Assembly: GCF_003663845.1 (NCBI RefSeq) | Contig: NZ_RCCA01000001.1 | Span: forward strand, 2,356,001 to 2,420,000 | From: Chryseobacterium sp. 7 | GTDB taxonomy: Bacteria; Bacteroidota; Bacteroidia; Flavobacteriales; Weeksellaceae | Reading direction: 5' to 3' | Length of the DNA: 64,000 bases | Shown: positions 9,137-18,094 of the stretch, one piece after another | Layout: every line of letters starts with the position of its first letter | Position numbering within the stretch: position 1 is the first letter of the stretch | Translations under genes and position numbers: made by a program | Notes under the pieces: model-generated | What the model saw: the letters and a program-made list of their open reading frames with translations, nothing else | Database searches by the model: none | Told to the model about the DNA's origin: nothing

Positions 9137-9233
9137 TACTTTCACTTTTTCAATTTCGATAACAAAATATTTCAATATTAATGCCAAAAAATGAAAATTT
9201 AAGGTTTAAAGTTGGGATATACTGACTTTTATG

Positions 9234-9271
9234 GTCAATGGTCAATTTTGCTTCGCAAGTCAATGGTGAAT
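9234..9271. repeat. Dispersed repeat, copy 1 (GTCAAT...TTTTGCTTCGCAAG...)
   Basis: Contains GTCAATGGTCAATTTTGC followed by TTCGCAAGTCAATGG. The core AATTTTGCTTCGCAAGT recurs at 36605-36619 and, with two changes, at 45483-45497. TTGC-TTC-GCAA gives a small hairpin. It lies in the gap before the GNAT gene. Confidence 0.7.
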
Positions 9272-9304
9272 GTTATTATGGAGATTATTGTGCTTATTTA
9301 ACAA

Positions 9305-9328
9305 ATTCATCATTCATCATTCATCATT
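9305..9328. repeat. Tandem heptamer repeat (ATTCATC x3)
   Basis: Three exact copies of ATTCATC occupy 9305-9325, followed by ATT. It lies 7 bp beyond the stop of the GNAT gene and could change copy number by slippage. No coding consequence is visible. Confidence 0.75.
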
Positions 9329-9337
9329 TATAATTCT

Positions 9338-9829
9338 CTAAATCGTTTCGCTTCTTTTCTCCATCAGAACAAGATCTTTCCATTCTCCGTTGAGCTTTCC
9401 TATTTTTTTACGAACTCCCACTGTTCTGAATCCGTTTTTCTGATGGGATTTAATGGCCATTTCATTTTCGGAGAAGAGATTGGTCTGTAATGTCCAGAAT
9501 CCGTGGTCTTCGCTATCCAAAATGATCTTTTTAAGCAATATAGACCCCAATCCTTTGCCCTGATATTCTTTATCGAAATAAATGCTTACTTCTGCCACTC
9601 CTTTAAAGCTTTCTCTTTTACTAAAAGGTTTAAGGGCACACCATCCTATTACTTCATTATTTTCATTTTCCAATACCCATCGGCAGTCGTTGAAATATTC
9701 CATGCTCCAGGCTTCCGGAGTGGGAACTTCTGTTTCCAAAGTGGCAATTCCACTGTCTATTCCCTGCCTGAAAATTTCCAGCACTCTGGCTTCGTCACTG
9801 GGAAGCATTTCTCTTAATTCGTAATTCAT
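9338..9829 (-). CDS. GNAT-family N-acetyltransferase (phosphinothricin acetyltransferase-like)
   Basis: A 163-residue single GNAT domain. The acetyl-CoA-binding motif A is visible as YQGKGLGSILLKK around residues 93-105 (Q/RxxGxG/A), preceded by the motif VSIYFDKE. The N-terminal LREMLPSDEARVLEIFRQGI and the segment TLETEVPT resemble the phosphinothricin/methionine sulfoximine acetyltransferase subgroup (pat/bar/yncA). The amine substrate is not known; many members acetylate methionine derivatives. The start is 5 bp after the stop of the YetF-like gene, indicating one transcript. Confidence 0.85.
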   Translation of the reverse strand: MNYELREMLPSDEARVLEIFRQGIDSGIATLETEVPTPEAWSMEYFNDCRWVLENENNEVIGWCALKPFSKRESFKGVAEVSIYFDKEYQGKGLGSILLKKIILDSEDHGFWTLQTNLFSENEMAIKSHQKNGFRTVGVRKKIGKLNGEWKDLVLMEKRSETI

Positions 9830-9834
9830 TGTAT

Positions 9835-10347
9835 TTAATGGTATTTTCTTTTCATTTTTCTTTTTATCCTTGAATAATGAGTCTGTTTACTTTTCTCGTC
9901 CTGAGAAACCACACTGATATTCCCATCTACTTCCAGAACGGAAAGCTTTACATTTTGTATGTTTTCAATCCCATGTTCTCTGATAGCTTCTTCCAATTCA
10001 CTTTCTGTGATTTTCACACGATTCAGAGCTGCCTGATCTGCAACACCATCCCTGATCAGAATAACCGGCTCATCTTCCATAAAAGTCTGAAAGGAACGAT
10101 TGGAAAACATTAATCTTTTTAGAATGAAATTAGCAACAAACAAAACCAATGCCGCAATAATTCCTCCCTGAAGAGAAGTATCAGGGCCTACCATGGCGTT
10201 CTGAACAGCATTTGAAATTAATAAGAGTAATACAACATCTCCCGCATTGAGCTGAGAAAGCTGATTTTTCCCAAATAAACGGATAGCAATTACCATGAAA
10301 AGGTAAACACAGAGGGAACGGACGGCAACATTAAGAATAGGATCCAC
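9835..10347 (-). CDS. DUF421 / YetF-like membrane protein
   Basis: A 170-residue protein with about three membrane helices in the first 75 residues (beginning AVRSLCVYLFMVIAIRLFG, the hallmark DUF421 start) and a soluble alpha/beta domain after residue 80. Conserved DUF421 features are the FGKNQLSQLNAGDVV stretch, the P-V-I-L-I-RDG segment and the LEEAIREHGIENI segment. The C-terminal 20 residues are strongly basic. In Bacillus, YetF-type proteins affect membrane composition and spore germination, but no biochemical role is fixed. It precedes the acetyltransferase by 5 bp. Confidence 0.85.
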   Translation of the reverse strand: MDPILNVAVRSLCVYLFMVIAIRLFGKNQLSQLNAGDVVLLLLISNAVQNAMVGPDTSLQGGIIAALVLFVANFILKRLMFSNRSFQTFMEDEPVILIRDGVADQAALNRVKITESELEEAIREHGIENIQNVKLSVLEVDGNISVVSQDEKSKQTHYSRIKRKMKRKYH

Positions 10348-10468
10348 AATTTTTTTATCTACTCAAATGTATTGATTTTTGTGATTCATAAAAAATATTT
10401 TACGAACAGATTTTGGTATACATTTTGACCTTAGGATTCTGATAAATAGCACAAAAAAATACCATCAA

Positions 10469-11010
10469 ATGAAAAAGTTATTTCTCTTTTTAGGAATTAT
10501 CCTGCTCTTTACCTCCTGCAAAAAAAATGAACCTAAACCTTCTCTATCTTCAGATGCAGCCATCAAGGAAAAAGTAAATGAACTTTACACCCGGTATGGT
10601 AAATCTAATGAAGCGATTTACAACCAACCGATTCCTGACAGTTTATTTTCCCAGGATTTAAAAAAGTTTTAGATGAAGCAATTAGTGCTTCAAAAGCGGA
10701 TATTGAAAAGGTGAAAAAAAGTGATCATCCTGATGAAAAGCCTTTAATTTTTGAAGGGGCTATGTTTTCCAGTCTGTATGAAGGCTTTACAAATTATACA
10801 ATTAAGTCTGTCAAGGTACAGGATAAGATGGCTGAAGCATTGGTAACTTTTGAATACAATATGGCTGAACCTAAAGTAACATGGATGGATACGGTACATC
10901 TTACCAATACAGAGAAAGGTTGGAGAATAGATAATGTTATTTTTGATAAAATAGGAAACTCTAAAGATCTTAAAGCAAGATTAACAGAGTTTGTTCAAAG
11001 TACAAAATAA
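10469..11010 (+). CDS. DUF3828-like lipoprotein in two frames joined at a putative -1 frameshift site
   Basis: The zero frame (10469-10672) encodes a lipoprotein signal ending in FTSC (Cys about residue 17) and 67 residues in all, then stops at TAG. The -1 frame from 10666 continues with VLDEAISASKADIEK to 11010. Joined after Lys66 they give a 180-residue protein. The composite resembles DUF3828-type periplasmic lipoproteins: a helical N-part, LIFEGAMFSSLYEG, and a WRIDNVIF-type strand near the end. The junction is an A_AAA_AAG heptamer with a hairpin 7 nt downstream (see the separate feature). Either the gene uses programmed -1 frameshifting, or one A is missing from the A6 run through mutation or sequencing error. 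Without frameshifting only the 67-residue lipopeptide would be made. Confidence 0.6.
10660..10692 (+). promoter_or_regulatory. Candidate programmed -1 ribosomal frameshift cassette
   Basis: A_AAA_AAG lies at 10660-10666, in the zero frame as TTA AAA AAG. The spacer TTTTAGA (10667-10673, including the zero-frame stop) is 7 nt. A 7-bp stem TGAAGCA / TGCTTCA (10674-10680 with 10686-10692) follows with a 5-nt loop ATTAG. Heptamer type, phase and spacing all match known -1 frameshift sites such as dnaX and many insertion sequences. Confidence 0.5.
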
Positions 11011-11012
11011 GG

Positions 11013-11035
11013 AAAGCCGCTATAAAAGCGGCTTT
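11013..11035 (+). terminator. Intrinsic terminator after the split lipoprotein gene
   Basis: AAAGCCGC and GCGGCTTT pair as an 8-bp stem, followed on the plus strand by ATTTTTT. It sits 2 bp after the stop at 11010. Confidence 0.85.
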
Positions 11036-11040
11036 ATTTT

Positions 11041-11175
11041 TTAAGGGCACTGAACGATTGGAATATCACTGCAAATTACTTTATTTGCCCATTCGCAAAA
11101 TGTACAGTATTTTTTTGGCTCTCCTCCGTACACTGACTTCAAATCTGACTTCGTCAGTTTCTTTAGATTTTTCAT
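11041..11175 (-). CDS. Double-glycine leader peptide (bacteriocin-like), 44 residues
   Basis: A 44-codon ORF. Its first 18 residues, MKNLKKLTKSDLKSVYGG, are a textbook double-glycine leader (basic N-terminus, conserved hydrophobic positions, GG at 17-18). Cleavage after GG would release a 26-residue peptide with four Cys at positions 24, 27, 35 and 43. Leaders of this MKNLKKL form head small bacteriocin-like peptides in Chryseobacterium and relatives; they are normally exported by C39-peptidase ABC transporters. No transporter, modification enzyme or immunity gene is nearby. A promoter-like pair lies upstream. It is shorter than common ORF cut-offs and easily missed. Confidence 0.72.
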   Translation of the reverse strand: MKNLKKLTKSDLKSVYGGEPKKYCTFCEWANKVICSDIPIVQCP

Positions 11176-11198
11176 ATAGTTTTAATTTTATGGTAGGC

Positions 11199-11233
11199 CA
11201 AAATTAAAAACCCGGAGTTTATTTTTATTACAA
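11199..11233 (-). promoter_or_regulatory. Promoter for the double-glycine peptide
   Basis: On the minus strand TAATTTTG (11206-11199) matches the -7 TAnnTTTG element. TTG at 11233-11231 lies 24 nt further upstream, slightly longer than the usual spacing. The -7 box is 23 bp before the peptide's ATG. Confidence 0.5.
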
Positions 11234-11288
11234 CTTAATCTGATAAGTTTTCATTATTCACACATTATTGAATAATATGATATGAATA

Positions 11289-11693
11289 TTATCTGCTGTG
11301 GATCTCTACTGTCACAGGCATTACGTAAGTATAAGCAACCATGTTTTCAGTCAGTTTATTGCGGTCTACTCTATAGTCAAGATCGCTTAATACGGTTTCA
11401 ATTTCTTTGTTCACGGTTTTGCAGTCTCCACTGGAATGAACATTGACGATTTTCCCGTTTTTTGCTATATCAAATTTCACCACTGAGTTTACCGTTCCCT
11501 GTTTATAATCAGGATTGGTAAGGTCGAAATTGGCTTCTAATTTATTTCTGATATCATTAAATGTTTCACTCCTATTCAGCTGAATTTCCTGAATGGTATT
11601 ATGATCTGTAGTTTGAGCTTTAGCAGTGTTCAAAACAGCAGCAAATCCGCAAACGAAAAGTGAAGCCATCAACATTTGAATTCTATTTTTCAT
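11289..11693 (-). CDS. Small exported protein, TonB-C-terminus-like
   Basis: A 134-residue protein with a clear signal peptide (KNR, a hydrophobic stretch, then AKA before QTTDHN at about residue 27). The mature part contains VKFDIAKNGKIVNVHSSGDCKTVNKEI, which resembles the core strand-turn-strand of TonB C-terminal domains where FxIxxxGxxxxxxxxxS recurs. It lacks a TonB transmembrane anchor and proline-rich spacer. It could be a free periplasmic TonB-C-like domain or an unrelated small fold. It stands alone between the double-glycine peptide and uvrA. Confidence 0.65.
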   Translation of the reverse strand: MKNRIQMLMASLFVCGFAAVLNTAKAQTTDHNTIQEIQLNRSETFNDIRNKLEANFDLTNPDYKQGTVNSVVKFDIAKNGKIVNVHSSGDCKTVNKEIETVLSDLDYRVDRNKLTENMVAYTYVMPVTVEIHSR

Positions 11694-11886
11694 AACTAAC
11701 TGGTTTTAAATATTATACTAACCTATTTTTATATCTCTTACCCAAAGTTATTAAAAATAATTCATATTAATTTTACATTCAGTTAACATTGGGTTAACAT
11801 TAAAATGTAAAACATTGATTTCCAGATAAATAAATTTTTAAAATAATTGAAAATTTAATATTGGAGGGTTATTTTAAGTATAAAAA

Positions 11887-11911
11887 AGGCTAAACTATTC
11901 AAGTTTAGCCT
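11887..11911 (-). terminator. Intrinsic terminator of uvrA
   Basis: AGGCTAAACT and AGTTTAGCCT form a 10-bp perfect stem with an ATTCA loop, with A-run and T-run on the two sides. It lies 28 bp beyond the uvrA stop and can act in both directions. Confidence 0.85.
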
Positions 11912-11939
11912 TTTTTTATATGAATTTTTATTCTAATAT

Positions 11940-14771
11940 CTACTCCAGTTCCCTCTTCAAAAACTTTCCTGTCAAGCTCTTCTTAGACTTCACAATTTCC
12001 TCAGGAGTTCCCTGTGCAACGATCTGTCCGCCGTATTTTCCTCCTTCTGGTCCTACATCAATAATATGGTCTGCTAATTTGATGACGTCCATATTATGTT
12101 CGATGATAATGAATGAGTTTCCGAGTTCTACCAATTGGTTAATGGCATCCATCAGGATTTTCACATCTTCAAAATGAAGTCCTGTGGTGGGTTCATCAAG
12201 GATATAAAGGGTGTTTCCTGTCTGTCTTTTTGCTAATTCAGTTGCCAGCTTGATACGTTGTGCTTCACCTCCTGAAAGGGTTGTCGATTGCTGCCCAAGG
12301 GTAATATATCCCAAACCTACATCCTGTAATGTTTTCACTTTGGCAAAAATCTTAGGAATCGGCTGGAAGAAATCTACCGCTTCATCAATCGTCATATCCA
12401 ATACATCAGAGATTGATTTTCCTTTGTAACGAACTTCAAGTGTTTCTCTGTTGAAACGTTTTCCGTTGCAGGTTTCGCAGTGTACATATACATCCGGAAG
12501 GAAATTCATTTCGATCACTTTCAATCCTCCACCCTGACATGTTTCACATCTTCCGCCTTTTACGTTAAAAGAAAATCTTCCCGGTTTATATCCACGGATT
12601 TTACTTTCAGGCAGTTCGGCAAAAAGGTTTCGGATGTCAGTAAACATTCCGGTGTAAGTAGCAGGATTCGAACGTGGCGTTCTTCCGATTGGAGTCTGGT
12701 CTACGTCTACAATTTTATCAATATTATCCAGCCCTTCAATTTTTTTGTACGGTAACGGCTCCTGAACCGCTCTGTAGAAATGTTTGTTAAGAATTGGATA
12801 TAATGTTCCGTTAATCAAAGAAGATTTTCCGCTTCCAGAAATTCCGGTTACTACCACCAGCTTTCCAAGAGGAATATCTAAGGTTACATTTTTAAGATTG
12901 TTCCCTGTAGCTCCTTTTAAAACAATATTTTTTCCGCTTCCCACTCTTCTTTCTGCGGGAATTTCTATTTTTCTTTTTCCATTAATATATTGAGCAGTAA
13001 TAGTATCGGCTTTCAATAAATCTTTCGGTTTTCCCTGCCAAAGGATTTCCCCTCCGAATTTTCCGGCTCTTGGACCAATATCCAGAACCTCATCAGCTTC
13101 CAGAATCATATCTTTATCATGTTCCACCACCAATACAGAGTTTCCGATATCTCTCAGATTTTTCAGGGAATGGATCAGTCTTTCGTTATCTCTCTGGTGA
13201 AGCCCGATACTTGGTTCATCAAGGATATACAATACATTCACCAATTGAGAACCGATCTGAGTTGCCAGACGAATCCTCTGTGACTCGCCTCCTGAAAGAG
13301 TTTTTGAACTTCTGCTCAGACTTAAATAATCCAAACCTACATCCAGCAAAAACTGAAGCCTGGTTTCAATTTCTTTTAAGATCTCGTGAGCAATGATTTT
13401 ATTTTTTTCCGAAAATTTATCTTTAACATCAGCTAACCAATCTTTTAAATCTGCTAAACTTAAACCGTTAACCTCAGCAATATTTTTTCCGTCAATTTTA
13501 AAACTTAAGCTTGAAGGCTGAAGACGGGTTCCGTGACATTCCGGGCAGGTTTCTTCTGTGGTGAAATGCCTTTCCAATAAAATGGCTTCATAAGATTCTC
13601 TTTCCTCGATAATTTCTTCCATGAAAGCAATCAAACCATCAAAGCCAATCTTTATTTTCTTGGTAATTCCTGCGTATTTAAGATCTTTATTAAATTCTTT
13701 GTGACATCCGTTGTAGATATAATCCAGTGCTTCCTCCGGAATATCCTGCAAAGGAGTTGTTAATCCTAGTCCAAAAATCTCAAGAATATTTTTGATCTGG
13801 GAAAGAATCCATTTGTTAGATTTGATATCTTCCAATGGTAATAATCCGCCCTGATTGATCGATAATTTTGGATTGTCTATAAAATAATCAGTATTAATCT
13901 TTTTGATTGTTCCCAAACCTTTACAGTTCGGGCAGCTTCCTTTTGGAGAATTAAATGAGAATGTATTGGGTTCCGGCAGCGCCAAAGAATGTCCGGTTTC
14001 TGCATCCATCAGATTTTTAGAAAAGTATTCGATATCTGTACTTCCCAATTTCTGAATTCCGATAATGCCTTCTCCCATTTCCATTGCTGTACGCAATGAT
14101 TTTTCCATTCTGCCTTCTGAGGCATTCTCCCCGATAATCCAGCGGTCGATTACTATATCGATGTCGTGGGTTTTGTAACGGTCAAGTTTTAAATCATATT
14201 CAATATCCTGCAGCTCACCATCAATTCTTGCCTGTCCGTAACCTTTTTTGGCCATTTGTACAAAAAGTTCGTGATAATGTCCTTTTCTGGATCGTACCAC
14301 TGGTGCCAAAAGCATGATTTTCTCTTTCTTATAATTTTCTTTGATGGTTTCAAGGATCTGATCTTCGGTATAGCTTACCAATTTCTGCCCCGTAGACAAA
14401 GAGTATGCATCCGAAACTCTTGCATATAAAAGACGCAAAAAGTCGTACAGTTCAGTAACTGTTCCAACAGTAGATCGCGGGTTTTTATTGGTTGTTTTCT
14501 GCTCAATAGCAATAACCGGAGAAAGTCCTTCAATTTTATCTACATCAGGACGCTCCAAACCACCTAAAAACTGACGTGCATAGGCAGAGAATGTTTCTAT
14601 ATAACGACGCTGACCTTCTGCAAAAATAGTGTCGAAAGCCAATGACGATTTTCCACTTCCTGAAAGACCTGTAATAACAACCAATTCGTTACGTGGAATT
14701 TTTACATTTATATTTTTAAGGTTGTGTTCACGTGCTCCGTAAACTTCTATATATTCTGTTGATTTGCTCAT
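11940..14771 (-). CDS. uvrA: Excinuclease ABC subunit A
   Basis: A 943-residue UvrA with the full two-cassette ABC layout. First Walker A is GLSGSGKSS near residue 36; the zinc module with CPNCKGLG is near residue 280; signature LSGGESQRI is near residue 490. Second Walker A is GISGSGKSS near residue 640; the second zinc pair CETCQGGG / CETCNGKR is near 740-765; the second signature LSGGEAQRI is near 825, followed by the Walker [10 protein letters not shown]. It recognises DNA damage with UvrB in nucleotide excision repair. Length is normal. TATTTTTG at 14814-14807 (minus) is a good -7 element. It is monocistronic with its own terminator. Confidence 0.97.
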   Translation of the reverse strand: MSKSTEYIEVYGAREHNLKNINVKIPRNELVVITGLSGSGKSSLAFDTIFAEGQRRYIETFSAYARQFLGGLERPDVDKIEGLSPVIAIEQKTTNKNPRSTVGTVTELYDFLRLLYARVSDAYSLSTGQKLVSYTEDQILETIKENYKKEKIMLLAPVVRSRKGHYHELFVQMAKKGYGQARIDGELQDIEYDLKLDRYKTHDIDIVIDRWIIGENASEGRMEKSLRTAMEMGEGIIGIQKLGSTDIEYFSKNLMDAETGHSLALPEPNTFSFNSPKGSCPNCKGLGTIKKINTDYFIDNPKLSINQGGLLPLEDIKSNKWILSQIKNILEIFGLGLTTPLQDIPEEALDYIYNGCHKEFNKDLKYAGITKKIKIGFDGLIAFMEEIIEERESYEAILLERHFTTEETCPECHGTRLQPSSLSFKIDGKNIAEVNGLSLADLKDWLADVKDKFSEKNKIIAHEILKEIETRLQFLLDVGLDYLSLSRSSKTLSGGESQRIRLATQIGSQLVNVLYILDEPSIGLHQRDNERLIHSLKNLRDIGNSVLVVEHDKDMILEADEVLDIGPRAGKFGGEILWQGKPKDLLKADTITAQYINGKRKIEIPAERRVGSGKNIVLKGATGNNLKNVTLDIPLGKLVVVTGISGSGKSSLINGTLYPILNKHFYRAVQEPLPYKKIEGLDNIDKIVDVDQTPIGRTPRSNPATYTGMFTDIRNLFAELPESKIRGYKPGRFSFNVKGGRCETCQGGGLKVIEMNFLPDVYVHCETCNGKRFNRETLEVRYKGKSISDVLDMTIDEAVDFFQPIPKIFAKVKTLQDVGLGYITLGQQSTTLSGGEAQRIKLATELAKRQTGNTLYILDEPTTGLHFEDVKILMDAINQLVELGNSFIIIEHNMDVIKLADHIIDVGPEGGKYGGQIVAQGTPEEIVKSKKSLTGKFLKRELE

Positions 14772-14934
14772 AATTTGGAGTGACTTTGCCTGAAAATCAC
14801 AACGTGCAAAAATACGGAATTTTATGGAATTTTTCTGAATATAAAGGCGATAAAAGTTTCATAAAAAATTCTTAGGTTTTGTTAAGGGATTAAATGGGGA
14901 ATGGTTGAATTCCGGTTTCGAGTGATGATGTTCC

Positions 14935-14995
14935 GGCTAAAGCCAATAGGTTTGTTTTGAAATAAAAAAACGGACTAAAGCCCGTTCCTATTAAT
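14935..14995. repeat. CTAAAGCC intergenic repeat, two units
   Basis: GGCTAAAGCC (14935-14944) and CGGACTAAAGCCCGTTCCTA (14971-14990) continue into TTAATA. The second unit, with its CTAAAGCC core and CCTATT tail, recurs at 20787-20807. It lies between the beta-lactamase stop and uvrA. Each unit can form a short hairpin (ACGG/CCGT). Confidence 0.7.
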
Positions 14996-15026
14996 ATTTA
15001 GAAGAAAGAATTCATCATCACAAATT

Positions 15027-15914
15027 TTATTTGCGTGTATAGTAATCCCAGACAGTGCGTGTAATATCTGCGATAATTTTTTCTGTATCTGCCATTTCTT
15101 CGTTAATGTTTTTAAGATAAATGGATAAAACAATGTGTTTTCCATTAGGAAGTTTTATAATTCCCACATCATTCATTGCTGCACGTAGATTATTTTCGTT
15201 TCTTCCGGAAATTCCTGTACGGTGAGCCAGTTCTGTACCAGTGGGTAACCCTGCCTTCATCCAGGTAAGTCCTCGTGAGGTTTCTACCATTACCTGATAC
15301 AGGTATTTTGTAGATTCTTTTTTCAGCACTTTTCCTTTATAGAATTTTTCTAAAAGTTCTGTGGTTGCCAAGGGCGTTGTGGTATTTAGATAGCATTTTT
15401 CGAAGGATGCCATTTCCTTCTCGTTTACTTTTATTGTAAAATCTTTAATTCCCTGTTGATTAATGAATTTCTGCACGGTCTCTGTTCCGCCAATGATATT
15501 CAGCAAAATATCGCAGCCATTGTTATCACTATGGGAAACCGTATACCTTATCAATTGATCTAATGTAAGATACATATTCCCCTGAGGATAGTCTTCGCGA
15601 ATTGGGCTCCAGGTTTCAGGCAGAAGGTCTTCTTTTTTAATAAAGAATTTTTGATTGAGCTTTAATTTTCCTTGATCTACCCGATTCAAAACGGCTAATG
15701 CAATATGAAATTTGAAAACACTCATCATCGGGGTTTCCTTTTTTCCGTTGATGCTAAGCGTATCTTTGTTTTCTATTCCTTTTAAAGATATTCCTACTTC
15801 AGCTTTTTTTGTAGAGATGATATGATTGATTTTATTTCTCAGATCTTTAATAGTCTGGCTTTTCATGTGGATTCCAAAAAGGAAAAGCAGCAGCAAAAGT
15901 GATATTTTTTTCAT
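15027..15914 (-). CDS. Class A beta-lactamase, subclass A2 (CIA/CGA/CME-like)
   Basis: A 295-residue exported serine beta-lactamase. A signal peptide (KKISLLLLLFLFG, ending near SQ at 20) directs it to the periplasm. The active-site motifs are SVFK (Ser65, Ambler Ser70), SDN at 129-131, and a probable catalytic Glu165 in the omega loop by analogy with the PER-type NE pair. The third motif is RTG at 232-234 in place of the usual KTG. The HSDNNGCD stretch and extended omega-loop region are typical of subclass A2, which includes the chromosomal extended-spectrum enzymes of Chryseobacterium. It probably gives intrinsic penicillin and cephalosporin resistance. It is monocistronic with no regulator adjacent. 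Confidence 0.92.
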   Translation of the reverse strand: MKKISLLLLLFLFGIHMKSQTIKDLRNKINHIISTKKAEVGISLKGIENKDTLSINGKKETPMMSVFKFHIALAVLNRVDQGKLKLNQKFFIKKEDLLPETWSPIREDYPQGNMYLTLDQLIRYTVSHSDNNGCDILLNIIGGTETVQKFINQQGIKDFTIKVNEKEMASFEKCYLNTTTPLATTELLEKFYKGKVLKKESTKYLYQVMVETSRGLTWMKAGLPTGTELAHRTGISGRNENNLRAAMNDVGIIKLPNGKHIVLSIYLKNINEEMADTEKIIADITRTVWDYYTRK

Positions 15915-15991
15915 TTAATTGTGATTCTTATTATTACGGATTTGCTTAAACTTTTTTTTAACATTAAGATTGCATTAAGGTGTTTAGAGTA

Positions 15992-16040
15992 TTAAGATGA
16001 GCTTCGCTTTAAGCTTAAAAATCAGAATGATTCATCTTAA
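15992..16040. repeat. Inverted repeat upstream of the beta-lactamase gene
   Basis: TTAAGATGA (15992-16000) and TCATCTTAA (16032-16040) can pair with a 31-nt loop. It lies in the 272-bp gap between tssF and the beta-lactamase gene, about 80 bp before the latter's start. Whether it affects expression is not known. Confidence 0.5.
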
Positions 16041-16126
16041 CTTAACTATGCTTTACTGCTTAAATCCTTCTTAATGGTTTAAAAAATATCCAATATTTTT
16101 TGATAAGTTTAAACAACTCCTACATT

Positions 16127-16154
16127 AAAAATGCCATAGTAGATACGGCATTTT
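16127..16154 (-). terminator. Intrinsic terminator of the tssE-tssF operon
   Basis: AAAATGCC and GGCATTTT pair as an 8-bp stem with a 12-nt loop, 33 bp beyond the tssF stop, with a T-run on the minus strand. Confidence 0.75.
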
Positions 16155-16186
16155 ATATTTTAGTTTGATTTTATTTTTAAAATAAT

Positions 16187-18070
16187 TTATATATCTTGAA
16201 AATCAACATCTTCATTGTTTATTCTTACAATATATTCAATTCCGTCAATAGCTTTGGCGATAATCTGATTTCTGATAATATTCGCCATATTTTCCCAATA
16301 CGCCCTTCCGTAGAAAGAATAATTCTGAGGGATAATTTCTACCTCAACTGTTCTTACAAAACCTTCTTTAGGCTTATTGCTGATCATTGTTCCTCTTCTT
16401 ACCCTTACTTCTCTTACCTCATCTTTCAGGATCATTCGGCAATAATTTTTAACGTCTTCCAAGGAAATGATTTTATCTCTGGTCGTGAGTGCATATTTAT
16501 AAGCCTGAATACTATCTGTTCCTTTCTGTTCCTCAGCTCCACCCAATGTTTCTGTAAGCAGTACAACGGTTTGTGATTTCAATTGATTGGAAAGTTCAGT
16601 TCCGGGACGCATATGATTGGCCAGTGTACAGTGTGTTACCCAGAAAGCGGCATAGGTATGGTCTGTTTTTTCTACAGGTTCCATAATCACATAGTTCAGC
16701 TCCTGTCTGATACTCCTTTTGGCATTATTTACTTTTTGTACCATGGATTTCATTTTATCGGACATTTCGCTGAGAACTCCTTTTACATTATCTCTGTTCA
16801 ACAAAGAAAATGCAGCAATTTCATCCCTTGTCAGTTCCAGAACATTAGCAATCATATCTACAGCATTTCTGCTTGTGAAACGCTCCATTCCTCCTTTTCT
16901 TACCGTATATAAACCTTTTTTAAGATCATCAGCCGGAGTAAAAGGGATTTCGGTGTATTTTCTTCCATCACCGTCCTGTACTTCGTCTACATAAAGGAAA
17001 TGTTCGCCTTCATCTGTTACCAAAGGAATATTATTTCCCATGATGTCAAGGCTGTATTCTGTTTTTTTCCAACCTCTGTTGTATACAGGAAAGGCATTCA
17101 GTACAAAGGAGAAATTATCCAGGATTTCAGCGGAAAATTGTGGTGGAAACTCAAAAGTAAGCCACAGGTAACGTTTATTATCCAGGAATTTGGTAATTTC
17201 TTCTTTCTCTGCAAGGAAGTTAAGATTCTGTGGAAGCTGTCCAGGTTCTGAAAACAGACTTTGAGAAATTCCTGTTACCTCAATAAATTTATGGCGGTAG
17301 ATACTTTTAATATCTTCAATTACTTTATTTCTGATAGACTGTTCTTTGAACATCTGCTCATAACCATCATTTTGCGTTTCTGAAAGATAGCTTAATCCTT
17401 CTCTTACAAAAAGCGGATTCCCATTGCTAGTCACGTTGATATACGGCAATAATTTATACACAAAATCAAGGTGTTCAAAAGCCGGGTTGGAGCAGAATAT
17501 GCTCAGGTATTTTGGGAAATTTTCACTGATATATTTACTGACATCTACTCCTATCGTAATTTTTCTGTAATCTTCAGGTCTTCCCTGAAATCTGGCAATA
17601 GGAATTTTATTAAACCTGTCATCTATGCTGTAGCAGGTATTTCCCACAAACATAATAGACGTATGAACTTTATTGATCCTCACATTTCCTACCGGAGTAA
17701 AAGGAATATTAATCTGTTTATCTGACTCTGATTTTACAGTGGAAGTCATCTGTTTACGGAAAAAAAACTCCGTATGTTCCAATAAAACCTCTGAAGACTC
17801 ATAAGGTTGCGTAAAAGCCACCGAATGAGCCGGAATAGGATGAGTATAAATAGACGGTGTAAGTAGTTTTGCCAGTTTTTCCAATATACGGGCATTTACC
17901 GTTTGTATTTCATTATTCGCTTTAAAAACTTCTGTACTGAATGCATCTATCAATAGCTTTACAAAAGGATCTAAAGACTGAGGGCTTCTCAATCCCCATA
18001 CTTTAGTAGCATTCTGCAGCATTCTTGCTTTTACAGATTCTTTGGAATATATATTCTGATCTAAATTCAT
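16187..18070 (-). CDS. tssF: Type VI secretion baseplate subunit TssF
   Basis: A 627-residue soluble protein matching the TssF/VasA family in length. Its start follows the family pattern: a helix, then SLDPFVKLLIDAFSTEVFKANNEI, then LLTPSIYTHPIPAHSVAF. The C-terminal third contains the conserved strand pattern including LNYVIMEPVEKTDHTYAAFWVTH. TssF is part of the wedge of the T6SS baseplate, next to TssE and TssG. It begins 24 bp after tssE. Other T6SS genes (tssB, tssC, hcp, vgrG, clpV, tssG, tssK) are absent from the window, so the rest must lie elsewhere, as in scattered subtype iii systems of Bacteroidetes. Confidence 0.82.
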   Translation of the reverse strand: MNLDQNIYSKESVKARMLQNATKVWGLRSPQSLDPFVKLLIDAFSTEVFKANNEIQTVNARILEKLAKLLTPSIYTHPIPAHSVAFTQPYESSEVLLEHTEFFFRKQMTSTVKSESDKQINIPFTPVGNVRINKVHTSIMFVGNTCYSIDDRFNKIPIARFQGRPEDYRKITIGVDVSKYISENFPKYLSIFCSNPAFEHLDFVYKLLPYINVTSNGNPLFVREGLSYLSETQNDGYEQMFKEQSIRNKVIEDIKSIYRHKFIEVTGISQSLFSEPGQLPQNLNFLAEKEEITKFLDNKRYLWLTFEFPPQFSAEILDNFSFVLNAFPVYNRGWKKTEYSLDIMGNNIPLVTDEGEHFLYVDEVQDGDGRKYTEIPFTPADDLKKGLYTVRKGGMERFTSRNAVDMIANVLELTRDEIAAFSLLNRDNVKGVLSEMSDKMKSMVQKVNNAKRSIRQELNYVIMEPVEKTDHTYAAFWVTHCTLANHMRPGTELSNQLKSQTVVLLTETLGGAEEQKGTDSIQAYKYALTTRDKIISLEDVKNYCRMILKDEVREVRVRRGTMISNKPKEGFVRTVEVEIIPQNYSFYGRAYWENMANIIRNQIIAKAIDGIEYIVRINNEDVDFQDI

Positions 18071-18094
18071 AATTTTCTTTCGCTGTTAAAAATA

